Of a DNA stretch of 64,000 nucleotides, positions 33,734-46,299 are shown piece after piece. The stretch covers positions 507,163,176 to 507,227,175 of the forward strand of contig CM057347.1 of NCBI GenBank assembly GCA_030015575.1, given 5' to 3'. Every line of letters begins with the position of its first letter. Within the stretch, counting starts at the first letter, position 1. Made by a program: the position numbers and the translations under genes. The DNA is from Agapanthus africanus (Eukaryota; Streptophyta; Magnoliopsida; Asparagales; Amaryllidaceae). The notes under the pieces were generated by a model. The model was given only the letters and a program-made list of their open reading frames with translations, was not told the origin of the DNA and did not search any database.

Positions 33734-34253
33734 GACTCCCTCGGAGTACCAATACATGCATGGCTGACCGATTGGCGAACTTGTAGGGTGTAATTAATTC
33801 CGTCTAATCTTACCTTTTAGGGTTTGAAGGAAGATTTGATAAAAACAGTGGGAGCCATCCTGATTAGATAGGATAATAACCATTCTAATTTTGTAAGAGC
33901 GCACGTTAAAGTGTTTTCTTCTCTCTCTCTCCAGGTAGTGACCATGACATGTTTTAATAAAGATAATAATATAGATGTATTGACCGAACCCACTTATTAT
34001 ACTGGGCTGGGGAACGTTGGTTCCGCTCTATCTTATGATTATCATTAGTCTGAGTAAGAAATAGGGGAATATCAGGATTCCCACATAACCCGAACGAAGA
34101 AAGAGCATGCTGATGCATCTTATCCGGGTGTGTTCGTTATTGATAACTGTTTCAGTTTGCTCTATGTCCTGGGTATTAGATACCGGATCAGGATCCCATA
34201 TTTATAATATGTTATAAGGGTTAAGAAGACGTAGAGAACTGGGAAATGGTAAT
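33734..34253 (+). pseudogene. Copia 5' fragment with protease site
   Basis: A protease site VLDTGSGSH is encoded at about 34171-34200, followed by a truncated linker. The copia 5' LTR and gag are missing or too decayed to recognise. The junction with B's LTR near 33734 is unresolved. Confidence 0.5.
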
Positions 34254-37208
34254 ATGTCTCTCAGAGTAGGGAATGGAGCAATTGTTGCTGCCGAAACTGT
34301 CGGCGAATATCACCTAGTATTGCCAAATGGTAATACATTGATTTTGAACGACTGTTATTATGTACCGTCGATGATGTGCAACATAATATCTGTTTCTGTA
34401 TTAGATAAAGAAGGATATAACTTTGTACTAGAGAAAAATGTTATGAACATTTTCCTAAATCAAGCGTTGATTGGGTTTGGTACGTTATGTAACGCTATAT
34501 ACGTTTTAAATCAAAATATAGTTCTAAATATACAAAACACACACAAGAGGAAAAGTTCAGAAATGAACGAATTCTTCTTGTGACATTGTAGACTTGGTCA
34601 TACCAATGCGAAAAGACTAGCGAAGTTGCATAAAGATGGATATTTGAATCCGTTCGAATTTATATCTTATGAAACTTGCCAGTCATGTCTCAAAGACAAG
34701 ATGACCAAAACTCCGTTTACCGGACAAGAAGAAAAAGCTACTGAACTCTTGGGACTGATACATAGTGATGTATGCGGTTCTATGTCTACATATGCTAGGA
34801 ATGGTTTCATGTACTTCATTACATTCACCGATGATCTCTCAAGATTCGGACATGTGTTCCTGTTGAAACAAAAATCTGAAGTTTTTGAGAAATTCAAGGA
34901 ATATAAGTACGAAGTCGAGAACCAGACGGGTAAAAGTATTAAAGTCCTTCGATCTGATCGAGGAGGAGAATGCTTAAGCATGGAATTTTGAGATTATTTA
35001 AAAGAGAATGGGATTCTCTCTCAGCTTACTCCTCCATATACACCACGGCATAATGGAGTTTCGGAGCGGAAGAATCGCACCCTATTAGATATAGTGCGAT
35101 CTGTGATGAGTATTGCTGAGTTACTTATTTCCTTTTGGGGTTAGGCACTTGAGACAGCTGCATACCTATTGGATAAAGTTCCATCAAAATCGGTGCCTAA
35201 AACACCATATGAGATATGGAGTGGAAATAGACCATATCTTAAACGAGGTAAAATATGGGGTTGTCCGACCTATGTTAAAAAACAGAATCTGGACAAACTA
35301 GAGAAACGATCAGTTCTTTGCAAGTTTGTAGGATATCCGAAGAATTCACATGGCTATATCTTCTACCACACTGAGGAATAAAAAGTGTGTTTCTCAATAT
35401 GCCACCTTTTTAGAAAAGAAATTTCTTGTGAAAGAAATTAGTGGTAATGAGATAGAACTGGAAGAAGTTCTAGCTACATAAACTACAGCTGATGATTTGG
35501 TAGAACAGGAGGATTCGATAGTCCCTGACGAATCTTAGCCACTCCGCAGATCTAGTAGGGTTTCTCATCTATCTGAGAGATACTACGGTTTTCTCGTAGA
35601 CGGTGGGAACGAGGATTGCATCATGGAAGATGATGACCCAACTAGTTTCGAGCAGGCCATCATAAGTGGAGACTCTAAGAAATGGCTGGATGTTATGCGA
35701 TCTGAGATGGAATCCATATACACCAATAAAGTATGGACTTTGGAAGTTTCTCCTGAAGGAGTAAAACCCATCGGGAGAAAATGGATCTTTAAGAAGAAAA
35801 TTGGTGTAAATGAAAAGGTTGAGACCTTCAAAACTAGACTTGTAGCAAAAGGTTTTCGTCAACGACCAGGTGTTGATTATGATGAAACATTTTCTTCAGT
35901 GGCTATATCAGGATCCCACTTGCCATTGCTGCATACCATATCTACGAAATCTGGCAGATGGACACCGCTTTTCTAAATGGTGATTTAGAAAAGAGCTTGT
36001 ACATGACATAGCCAGAGGGCTTCGTAGACAGTGGGAGCAGCGGAAAAGTGTGCAACCTACTTAAATCAATTTACGGATTAAAGCAGGCATCACGAAGTTG
36101 GAATATCTGTTTTGATATAGCAGTCAAAGAGTTTGACTTCATCAAAAACGTAGATGAACCGTGTATATACAAAAAGGTTGTAGAGAGTAAGGTTGTCTTT
36201 CTCGTATTGTACGTGGATGATATACTCTTGATAGAAAATGATGTTCCTATGCTACACTCAGTCAAGCTCTTTTTATCACAGATGTTCTTCATGAAAGATA
36301 TGGGTGATGCATCCTACATCTTAGGGATAAAGATCTATAGAGATAGATCTAAAAAGATGTTAGGATTGTCCCAATCCAGGTATATTAACACCATACTAAA
36401 GAGGTTTAGTATGGAAGATTCTAAGCGTGGTAATTTACCCGCTTGTTTAGGAATCACTCTCTCCAAAGAGATGTCTCCAAGATTGATTTGGAGAGGGCTC
36501 GTATGACCGTGATACCCTATACTTCTGCAGTTGGATCTATCATGTGCGCGATGTAATGCACCAGACCGAATGTAGCTTACGCACTTAGTGTAGTAAACTG
36601 GTTTCAATCAGATCCCGGGGAGAAGCGCTGGACAGCTGTGAAGAACATTCTTAAGTACATGAGAAGGACTAAAGAAATATTCTTGGTGTATGGTAACGGA
36701 GAACTCCAGGTGGAGTCCTTTACCGATTCGAACTTCCAGAGTGATAAGGACGATAGTAAGTCGGTCTCGGATTTTGTCTTCACTCTTAATGGAGAAGTGG
36801 TATTTTGGAAGAGTTCCAAGTACGATATTGTGATAGACTCAACGATGGAGGCTGAATACATCGCTGCCAACGATGCTGCCAAAGAGCCTGTCTGGATGAA
36901 GAAGTTCATTGCTGAACTTGGTATGGTTCCTTCCATTGAGCATCCAATACCCTTATATTGTGATAACAATGGAGCCGTGGTTTTGGCCAAGGAACCCAGG
37001 TCCCATCAACGATCCAGACATATTCTGAGGCGGTATCACCTGATCCGAGAGATAGTTGATTGTCGGGAGATCGAAATTATGAGAGTTGATACGAAGGATA
37101 ACATAGCGGATCCACCCATGAAAGCCTCCCCCAGACGCAGTTTGAGAGACTTTTTGGGATGTTGGGTATAAGATACTACAACAACTGAGCTTAGTGCAAG
37201 TGGGAGAT
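34254..37208 (+). pseudogene. Decayed copia polyprotein: integrase, RT, RNase H
   Basis: The Ty1/copia order is intact: GAG-pre-integrase (LRVGNGAIVAA, NIISVSVLD), integrase zinc region (CRLGHTNAKRL, CQSCLKDKM), core (IHSDVCG, SDRGGEC, NGVSERKNRTL), RT (WLDVMRSEMESI, GRKWIFKKK, YVDDILLIE) and RNase H (FTDSNFQSD, TMEAEYIAA, CDNNGAVVLAKEP). Stops or frame changes occur near 34581, 34989, 35142, 35380 and 35975, and between 36506 and 36638. It ends just before a purine-rich tract (AAGTGGGAGAT) and the 3' LTR. The lineage within copia is not assigned. Confidence 0.9.
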
Positions 37209-38295
37209 TGTTAGGAATATGTATGCCCTAGAGGCCATTATTGTATGATATAGTGGATGCTTGGACATATATATAGGACTTTCTTACTCGACATGATAGT
37301 ATGCTATCTGGTTGCTCTTTATCTTAACATGTACACTATTATTATTATTCTGTCTCTCTGATACATGCTAATAAAGCCCTTAGGATGCTGGCTTAACTAC
37401 CAGGACTATGATGCAGATCATACTAGTCGGACTTGTGTAGTCCGTAAGCACATCCTTTAACAATTCCTAGTTAAGAGAATATCGAGACAGGGCATCGATA
37501 TTCCAGAGTAGACCAGTGTGTACGTTTCTTGACATTGTATGGGGCGATGGTTGATCCCATAACCATTGGTGTTTGATATTAAAAATTGTACACAGATACT
37601 CATTAGAGAATGGGTACACCGAACAGGACTCGCCGAGAACTCCTAAATGGTACCATACCTATCGTCAATAGCGGTTTTCTGGTGACACTTGTACATGTTA
37701 GTCTGTAAACCCGAGATCGTCATAGTATCTTGTGTGGTTCCCACTGTGCTTTGATTTCCTCCCTACTACGGCTCAAAGGAGTCGTGCAAACAGGTGGATT
37801 TTGGGTACAGTACCGAGTCACATGGAGACAGTGAGCGATATGAGGGGTTTTGTCTCTCTCGGTATAGGGAGTTGATGTTGCGCTATACTCGATTGGCTAT
37901 AACAGCAAGTCCCTGTCCATGGCTGATTAGATTTACTGGTAAGTGTTATCAGTAGTTTCTCAAACTGTTATAGGCCACACATCGACATGACTTATCAAGT
38001 TACTGGGATCTGATGATTCCACCCCTAAACTCGATATACGACATGTCACACCCCACTTTCCAGTGTATGGGTAAGAACACGCGACGAGACCCGATACGTA
38101 TTTACTCAGAAGTAAATACGCTAAGCGTAACTAAGCAATATAATGTAAAATATACACAAGAGACATGAATGCAAATGAACAACAACTTTTATTTATTAAA
38201 CATCTTTTTACAAGTACGACTGAAAATGTAAATACAGGAATGGAAAGCAATGCCTAAACAATGGTATGAACTGAAAAGAAAATATATACAAGTAT

Positions 38296-38379
38296 CTAGA
38301 GCTCTGGGTCAATGGCGAACTGCTCCAAGTCTTCAGTACTGGGCTCAAGCTCCAAAGAGTCCGATGCACCCGACAACAT
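38296..38379 (-). CDS. Conserved 27-codon LTR frame, solo LTR copy
   Basis: Starts with ATG 38379-38377 and ends TAG 38298-38296, exactly the length of the array copy. Key residues are ELEPSTEDLEQF and DPEL. Compared with B and the array most differences are synonymous or conservative (Ser AGT/AGC/TCG, Leu CTC/CTT/CTG, Pro CCC/CCT/CCA). Function unknown. Confidence 0.45.
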   Translation of the reverse strand: MLSGASDSLELEPSTEDLEQFAIDPEL

Positions 38380-40230
38380 TCCAAAGAAAAAGAGAAGGAA
38401 TATCGTCAGCGAACAATTGCTCGGTAAGTCCCAAAGATAGGTAAGAATAGATAGATATAACTGGTGAGTTTGCTATGTTAACGCAGTTGTTTGTAGCTTG
38501 GTATAGAATATGCCAGTGTATACGAGAGGAGTCCCACTATTCCGGAGATTAAGGTATACAGAGCATAAGGAACCGTTAAGCCACGGTACAACAGCAATGG
38601 ATATTCAGGTTAGGTGTATTAAAGTGACCGTCTCGTGCCACTTCTAACATATTCCGTGGCAGTCTACCCCTTTAAAACCCCGTAATGTATTTTGTATTGC
38701 TTGTATTGTTTTGTTTTATAAATGGATGACTTGCCAAAACCATGATATCATATAAACGGAATGGATATAAATGGATAGTCATGTAATCAGAGTATATCCA
38801 TGGTTCGGTTCGGTCGAGTCATGTTGATATAGATTGAATTCATGTTATATTGTAGTTATACTTGAATTGAATTTAAGCCAGAATGATTTCATATTAGATT
38901 AAGACTCTGTCTGAGTCAGACACTTTAAAACAAATTGAAGTCCTGAATTAGTTTTGATATTATCGGTAACTGCTGCACATGGACGGCAGGATTTGTGTTT
39001 ATTTCCAAGACAATTACCGTATTGATAACACCGTTTTTAGGTTGTCTATCTTAGATAGGCAAGCACCCATATTCTCCGGCTCCCTGAGGCTTAAGAGAAC
39101 CGGTCCCGCTTAAATCTATGTTTACTAGGGTCCTTATTGTAAATTAACATAACTTGAGGGGTTTTATGAAAAATAGTTTTGATATATTTTCTAAATACAC
39201 CTCAAGTATTTAATTATCGTCTTTAGGGTTTTCATAATTGTAATTTTTTATAAAGTGAAATATTCTAGTGGATATAACCTAGATTTCATTGTATATGGTA
39301 TTTTAGTGTAATATTGGAATTGTATTGAATTGTAATGGTAGTTTCATGAAATTGTGATTCTTTTGATTTAGAAAATATGGAATATATATATTGTATACTT
39401 AAAGTAGATATTTTGATAATATATATATATAACTTATTTATTAAAAAGAAATCACATTTTTCTTAAAAATTCCATCGAGATCGAATGCTCCGTGCAGAGG
39501 TCTGCATCTCACTCTACTAGGCTCCAGAACGTGCGATAACCCGCACCATCCCGATCGAGGTTCCCCAAATGGGTTGTAGAGACGCATTGCAAGGAATTAA
39601 ATAATACACTTTTTAAAGAAAACGGTTTTTGAATGTTTATGGTATTTAAATATAAACTCGTATTTTCCCACAAACTAATGTTCCAAAAGTTATCGTGCTA
39701 TGTTAAAAATGTGTGTTGTGATGAGGTAGGTCATTACCTTGTGAGTTTTCTAAAGGTAATATGGGTAAAATGAATAATCAAAGTCGTATGTAAACATGAT
39801 GGTATTTTACCGTAAAAATGGAATAGAAATTGCTATACATATTATTTTGAGATGAAACTTGTTGTGAATATTATTTTATGTTTTATAAACAATATAAGAA
39901 GAGATGGTAATTTGTTGTTTAAGAAAAATTTGAGTTTTAAAAGAAAAGAGAATCGGAAGTCGGAATAACTCCGCTTCCGACGAGTTTTGAAAAGTGAAAG
40001 TTTTAGACTGGAGATTGAGAAGGGAAGAGGGGATTTACTGATTGAAAATAAAGAGGGGAGATGGAGGAAGCTTTTGGAATCGTCGGGAAGACGTTTCGTC
40101 ACCGGATTCTTCCCGAAACGTCGCCGGAACTTTAACCTTTGCTAACTCCTCTTGTATAACTTTGGACTTGGAAATTTTAGAGAGTTTTTGTGTGGAATTT
40201 CTGAATGAGGAGGGGTAAAATGTAGTATGG

Positions 40231-40238
40231 TATTTATA
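40231..40238 (-). promoter_or_regulatory. TATA box of the solo LTR
   Basis: CCTATAAATACC on the minus strand, about 190 bases upstream of a donor-like GTAAAT at 40038. This is a good plant TATA context. Confidence 0.55.
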
Positions 40239-40619
40239 GGGAAAATTATGGTTTACGGTAATGAATTGAGAATTAAAAATGTGCATTAAAATTTGGTTTA
40301 ATGGTGATTTTAAATTTTCTGGATAATTGCAGAGTAAACAAACAACATAAGGGTAGTGGGGTAGGCCAAGGGGTGCCAGGGGAAAAATATGGAGGCATTC
40401 CCTACGGGCTAGCCCGGCGGTGCCGACCCCCTTAACTCATCTCACCGATCCAATCCGGTGGGATGGGGTTAGGATCTTCGCCACGTGTCCCTGTCGTTTG
40501 GTATACTTCAGTGCACGTGTTTGATTTTATTGTGACTTTTCATTTTACGTGTTTTGCACGTGTAAACTTTTAAGCTTCTAAAAGTTTAAAAGAAAATCAA
40601 TAAAAAATATATATGTGGC

Positions 40620-40685
40620 TGGAGGGATTCGAAGACAGGGGCTACGTCACAGCAGTGTAAGGATTTACTAATGAGCTTTAAGTGT
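40620..40685 (-). other. tRNA-like patch (A/B box) in solo LTR
   Basis: On the minus strand AAAGCTCATTAGTAAATCC (A-box-like) is followed about 35 bases later by TCTTCGAATCCC (B-box-like). The array LTRs carry the same arrangement at the same end. Confidence 0.4.
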
Positions 40686-41189
40686 TTTCTTACTGTTCAA
40701 AAGCAAATCAAATACTTATAGCATACACAAGATTGCAAATACTCCATGTGTGCATTAACTTTTAAACAAATTTTCTGTACACTGAAATAGAGTTGTTACA
40801 CGACATATTAGACGAAGAGACCGGACTGTACGGTAAGTGTTGCTTATAGGGTTTATGAGAGTTTAGACAAGCTTGCTTGTTGATCTTCTATTCATTCAAT
40901 ACTTGAGTAACCGTTACGTGCAGCTAATACCGCTGACGGCTTGTGGGTGACTGATATAATCATTACTTACTGCTGGTGTATTGACGAGTCTTTAGAGTCC
41001 CACACGGAGATTTTCTAGCTCAAGCGAAACGAAATAGGGCACATATGATGATATGTGCGGGAGCTTGATTAAATACGAGTATGCGATACCGTATTCTAAT
41101 CTCGCGATATTTGATATCGATTAGATTATATGTGATATAAACACATCATTGATTGATTCAATAATTTGTTATATGTATATATATTTGAT

Positions 41190-41410
41190 ATTGGCCGGTT
41201 ATATATGATATAACCGGATTATTGAATCAAGTGTTGATTTGAAATTGAATATTGAATATTGTCGGTTATATGTGATATTACCGGATTATTGAATCAAGTG
41301 TTGATTTAATAATTTGATATACATATTAATATGATATTAGTCGGTTATATATGATATAACCGGATTATTGAATCAAGTATTGATTTAATAATTTGATATA
41401 TATTTATATT
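41190..41410. repeat. Three tandem units with CCGGTTATAT hairpin
   Basis: Units of about 75 bp each hold a version of CCGGTTATAT-ATG-ATATAACCGG, a perfect 10-bp inverted repeat at 41195-41217 and again near 41342; the middle copy is imperfect. Each is followed by ATTATTGAATCAAGT. Confidence 0.8.
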
Positions 41411-42262
41411 TGATATATTTATATATTAACTAATATTAAAGCTCACTAATAATTTTCTTCTCTTTAAATACATTTAATATATATGTGATATATATTTATA
41501 TATGTATTTGGATTATGTATCATGGTTGATAATACATAGAACATGGGTGCATGAGACTCACACCTAGGGTTTATGATTATTGTGATAATTTATATTTAAA
41601 GGAAAATCAAATTGAGTAGAAAATGAGTCATGGCTTGGATGCTTGGAGAAGCATTGAGAAGCCATGACTCATCATCTCTCTTTGTTTTTCTCTAGATATT
41701 TATTAATCACAACTTTATCTTGAACCCATGGTTCACTCTCTCATTACAAGTTTATTTTTCACCCAAGTTCATTTTCTTCCTCAAGAGCTCATTTTAGGGT
41801 TTTTCTTGAGTTGGAAAAAGAGAGAGGAAATTATTTCTGAGTGAGCCAAATCTTCTACTTCATCAACCTATACTAAACTAGCTCAGTAGTTTAGGTTGTT
41901 GACTTCACTAATACCTTGATTAGTATAGAGTAAGCTTGACCTAGAGAGGCTTCAAGGTGGATCATCTTCGGTTTCGAAGATCACATAGCAAGTTCGTTCC
42001 TTTCTTCAAGTGGCGCCAAGAAGAGTTCTAGGGACTACTACTTGGAGCTTAGGGACTACTACTTAGAGTTATAGAAGTGAAGGACTTGGTCTACAAAAGT
42101 TGTAACCCTCTTCACTTAATTATAAAACTTGTTTTCATGCTACTAAGACCCTAATTCTCTAGTTTGATTCTAGGTAATTGTAGTTTAGACCTCTAGATTT
42201 TTAAAATTGCATGCTTGATGCATGTGGAAATCTAGTAGAGGTGCTAAGACACATTTTCAAAA

Positions 42263-44691
42263 TATGACGGGGATACTGTAAATGCACTACTGAGTACATA
42301 TGAGCAACCGGAGTCGGTTGGATTAGAAAATCATATAAAATCACACGCGCATAATTTGGTGAAACAATATAAAAAGCGTAAACAGTGTATTAAATTATCT
42401 GTACGGAAAAATCAATCGGTTATCAGGATTGCGTATTATGGTCATTCCATTTTAAGTGTTTATTGCGGAAAATCCAATTTCTGAACTGGAAATCCGTTTC
42501 GTAACACGTTTTACTCTTAGTTGGGATCATAGTTAGGCGACACTACAGTTAGATAATATTTAGATTTACCTGTCATGTTTCCAACGCATTAGACGAATCA
42601 ATAATATCCGCTGTACGCAGGGAGATATGCACTGTCTAAGGTTAAGGTATACATTCTGGTTCTGTACGAAACTGTAATACACATCGAAGGTTTAAAAAGT
42701 GTTATAAATATCAAACGACACTAGAATGCAATGAGACAAGTACCATTAGAAAGCTAATTCAATTCTCCACACTTTCATATATAGTTCCGCACACTTGCAC
42801 TTTTAAACAGTGAAAAGTATGCGTTCTAAATCTGGTAAAGGCAGAGATTCTGGCTCTGGACTGCAGTCTAGAGCCATGAATCACCTCAGTTTTCATTGTC
42901 ATAGTTTATTAAAATACAAAGATGAAGTCTGCGGTGCTGTAGGTTTATTTATTGGCCTCGATACGAGCCATAGAACGCTAAGATCCGATATATAAATAAT
43001 TTATTATGATTTTAACGGTCTAACATGTCTGGAAAAAATTCAGATTTCACAAGGGTTATCGGGATGTCATTTTATTGGTGAAGCGGTATTAATTTGCGAA
43101 CCAATTTCTACAGAGTATTCATTAACGGTAATGGGGTCTAATTTATCTTGGGTTTCTCCATATTTGATTAAGTTCACACATCGGATTCCATATTGAACAC
43201 ATAGGTTTAGCAACCGATTAACGGTCGAAAAGTCGATTCAATTATTTGGCCTGCACGAAATTAATTCATGGGTGTCTACATGCCGTTAATCATAACATGT
43301 TAATCATAACATAGTAAGCTCGATTATGTCCCAAACAACATTGTCAAACTGATCAAGACTTATTAGTAAAACTGCTATTGTATTTTTCGATATTCTGTAT
43401 ACTTATCGATATGAATAAAATAGCATGTAAAGCAAGTGTTTAACTTGCCTTCGGTCGCTTTATATAGAAGCAACACCACGTGCGGGATCTGTCTCGACAT
43501 CCGAAACGATGTGATGCTGGACACGTGCGCGACGCGGTCGCGATGCGCGGTGACCCGGTACTGGACGCGGTGGCGACGCGGGCGCAATGCAGTAGTGGGC
43601 GTGGTGATGACGCGGACGTGACACAATACTGGGCACGGTTTTGACTCGGTGCATGGTGCCGGTGTGGCACGGCGCGATACGGTAAGGGACGCGACGTTGG
43701 TGTGGGAGTGGGCACGGTGCGTGCACTGGATTGGGGAACGGGTGGCACAGAGACGAGCACGGTGTGGCATGGAAGCTGGCACGAGCCGCGATACGTTTGG
43801 GTACGTGGTGAGTCGGGGCTTGGTGAGCAGGAGTTGACGACGAGAGGAGCTCCAGTCGGCATGAAGGTGGCCGGCGACGTCGGGTGCAGAGGGGTCCGCT
43901 GGTGGTGTGGAGGTTGCAGCGAGAGGAGCTTGGGTTGGAAGAGGGAAAGACGATAGGGGCTGGAGTCGTAGGTTTTGATGAAGAAAGTGGAGGTGGCCGG
44001 TGGTTGTAGCGGCGGGATGATGGCCGGGGTTGGGCTCTCGGATGATAGAGGAAGAGGGAGGTGTCAATGGCGATAAGGTTGATGGAGGAACTCGTCGTGG
44101 TGGCGGCGAAGGTGATCACGAGGTCAAGGAGCTCGCCGGCGGGAGAAAAAGGGATTGAGGCGAGCGAAGGTGATGGTGGTGAAAGCGAGATCATCGGTGG
44201 CGCTGGGTCGGCGTCGAGAGTAGGTGGAGCTCGGGGTTGTCGAGAGTGAAGAAATAGAGATGGGTAAAGAGAGGGGTCGGTTGTTGAGAGGGATGAGGGG
44301 AAGGCGAGGGGGATTGCGGAAGACGTTGTGGGGATCTTGAGGGACTAGGTGACGTCGAGGGGAGCGGGTGTCGCTGGCGGTTGGCGAAGGAGAAGGGGGA
44401 TCGTGGGTTTGTGCGAGTCGTGGGGGAAAAGGGAGGAAGAAAGAGAAAAGAAAAAGAAAGAGAAAGGGAGGAAGAGAATGGAGCTGGGGAAGTGGGCTGG
44501 GCCGAGTAGGGTTAGGGATTGGGTTTGGGTTTGGATGAGGAAAAGGTTTAGGGTTTGATTGTTTAGAAAAAATTTAAAATTAGGGTTTAGAAAATATAGG
44601 GAAAATATGTAGAAAATATTTGGAAATAAATTAAATTAAAAAAACATACGAAATACGGATAATAGAGTACAAAATAAACTGGGTATTACAG
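42263..44691 (-). mobile_element. Truncated chromovirus-like LTR
   Basis: Colinear with about 29450-32129 of the solo LTR inside B (e.g. CCATTTTAAG, TAGTTGGGATCATA) and ends GGGTATTACA at 44691. Its other end is lost next to the copia LTR. The GC-rich ORFs at 43375-44558 are in a noncoding LTR zone. Confidence 0.6.
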
Positions 44692-45030
44692 TCACGGTTT
44701 AAACCGTTACCAAATCTATTATACCCGTTATTAAGAATTAGTCATAGTTATAACCATGGCCAAATCCTCTCGTTAGCCAAACCCATATCTGCAGTAGTGG
44801 GGGTTGTAGATAAAAAACAAGGTATAAACCCTTGTAGAGGTAGGCTATTTCAATCTCAGAAACCCCTATTCCTTGTGATCCTCATTATACTAACTCGAGC
44901 ATCGGAGGATGTAGCATCTATGAGTTCGCTGTTGTGCTGCCTAACTGATGTCATCTCAACAAATATTGGCAGAACCATTGCCGGCAACAACAAAACCGTG
45001 GTTTCAATTTATAGTATATTTGAGAGTTAA
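44692..45030 (+). mobile_element. Remnant of a Tat-like LTR end
   Basis: ACTAACTCGAGCATCGGAGG here parallels ACTAACTTGATCGTCGGAGG in the T3 LTR (near 52490), and a TTGGCAGAACC-like primer remnant follows. It is strongly decayed. Confidence 0.4.
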
Positions 45031-45770
45031 GAGTTATATGGTATATAATTAATAAATTGCCATGCAATAAGTCAAAATATAAAACAAGGAATCATCTTCT
45101 CCCCTACTTTCTTTAGGCAGCAGCAATCTTAGCTAGGATTGCTTTATTAATCCAATATTGTACAGCTTATAAAGTCATGCCCAATCAATCAATAAAAAGT
45201 CTATTTTGAGTCTTGGTTGTCAAGAAAAAATCTAATGTAAATATATAAAGAGAATCATGCCATTGTTTAATCGACAAATTATTCAATCGCTTTATGAGAC
45301 TTTCATATCATTTGAATAATGATACTATTAATGCTTCATTCAGAAGCTCTTATTTGCACAAAAGGGTGATGGGAGACTAAAGACCTTGACAAACAACTTT
45401 ATCCCTCTCTATAATCTCAACTCTCTAATGTATGAGTGATATATTATAATTTGAACAAGGTATTAGTCCTCAGCCCAATCGAATATAAATGTTGAGACCA
45501 GTCCTGTAAGAAGTGCTTGTTGATATTACTTGCTCCGTTCTCTCGCAAAGGTATCTCCGCACTCTCACTCAGTTTACTTGCTGAAAGTGTCAGATGTTCT
45601 TGAAAAAGAAAACTACTCGACTAAAGCTCAACTCGGTCCTTTCAGGGTATGGAGCCAACGTCGGTCGGAGACAATGAAACTTTTGGTAACCCGTCCCAGC
45701 ATGTCAGGTATCCCCAGCGAAACGAATCATTGAATTTCAGGAAACTAGGTAGTCCCGTCCTAGTCATCAA
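45031..45770. other. Unassigned AT-rich sequence
   Basis: No gene, LTR end or RNA is recognised. Confidence 0.4.
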
Positions 45771-45772
45771 CC

Positions 45773-46299
45773 CGTAGGTCTCTCCCTATTGGCTATCATA
45801 GTCTCGACTGGGTTCGTACCAACGACACTCTGCGTGGCCTAAAGGTTGCCTTTTGGATCATCGGAGTGCTCCCCCAGTAAGAAACGAGTTTGGTTAGAGT
45901 TAAGAAAACTCAGAAGTGAACTCTGTATCCTATCGCTCGTTACTCACTGGAATACATTGGTCAAATGCATCATATAATAATGATCGAAAGTCCATCTAGC
46001 TTTGCTCGTCCCTATCGGCTATCATAGCCTCGACCGGGTTCGTGCCAACGATACTCTGCATGGCCTAAAGGTTGCCTTTCATATCATCGGGGTGCTCACC
46101 CCCTAGTAAGAAACGAGTTCGGTTCAATAACACCTCCCCCCCCCCCCAAAGACGCCCATCTAATTTTGTTCGAGCAAAGCTAGATGGACTTTCGATCATT
46201 ATTATATATGATGCATTTGACCAGTGTATTCTAATGAGTGATTGCCCAAAGGCAAGCACGAGCGACAGGATATAAAGTTCACTTCTGAGTTTTCTTAAC
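45773..46299. repeat. Foldback: inverted arms plus direct repeat
   Basis: Arms 45901-46008 and 46171-46298 are imperfect reverse complements (about 105 matching positions, with a 20-base extra segment in the second). Separately, 45780-45900 and 46010-46125 are direct copies (TATCATAGCCTCGACCGGGTT type). A run of 12 or more C lies at 46134-46147. Confidence 0.75.

Larger units (their letters stand above)
38044..40800 (-). mobile_element. Solo B-family LTR, 2757 bp
   Basis: Plus-strand ends TGTCACACCCC and AGTTGTTACA. The TSD CGACA is at 38039-38043 and 40801-40805. In sense order it shows a tRNA-like patch (40624-40679), TATA box (40231-40238), leader, donor-like GTAAAT (40038), acceptor-like stretch and conserved frame (38296-38379). 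No internal sequence remains. Confidence 0.9.
37209..42262 (+). mobile_element. Copia 3' LTR, split by a solo LTR
   Basis: Begins TGTTAGGAATATG after the polypurine tract. Pieces are 37209-38043 and 40801 to about 42262, total about 2.3 kb, colinear with the 2082-bp solo LTR at 9570. The right edge is approximate (a CA near 42262). It includes an AT-rich repeat with hairpins at 41190-41410. Confidence 0.8.

Noticed and set aside
43375-44558. ORFs of 230-244 codons
   Set aside because: They lie in a GC-rich part of a truncated LTR; overlapping frames on both strands and no domain.
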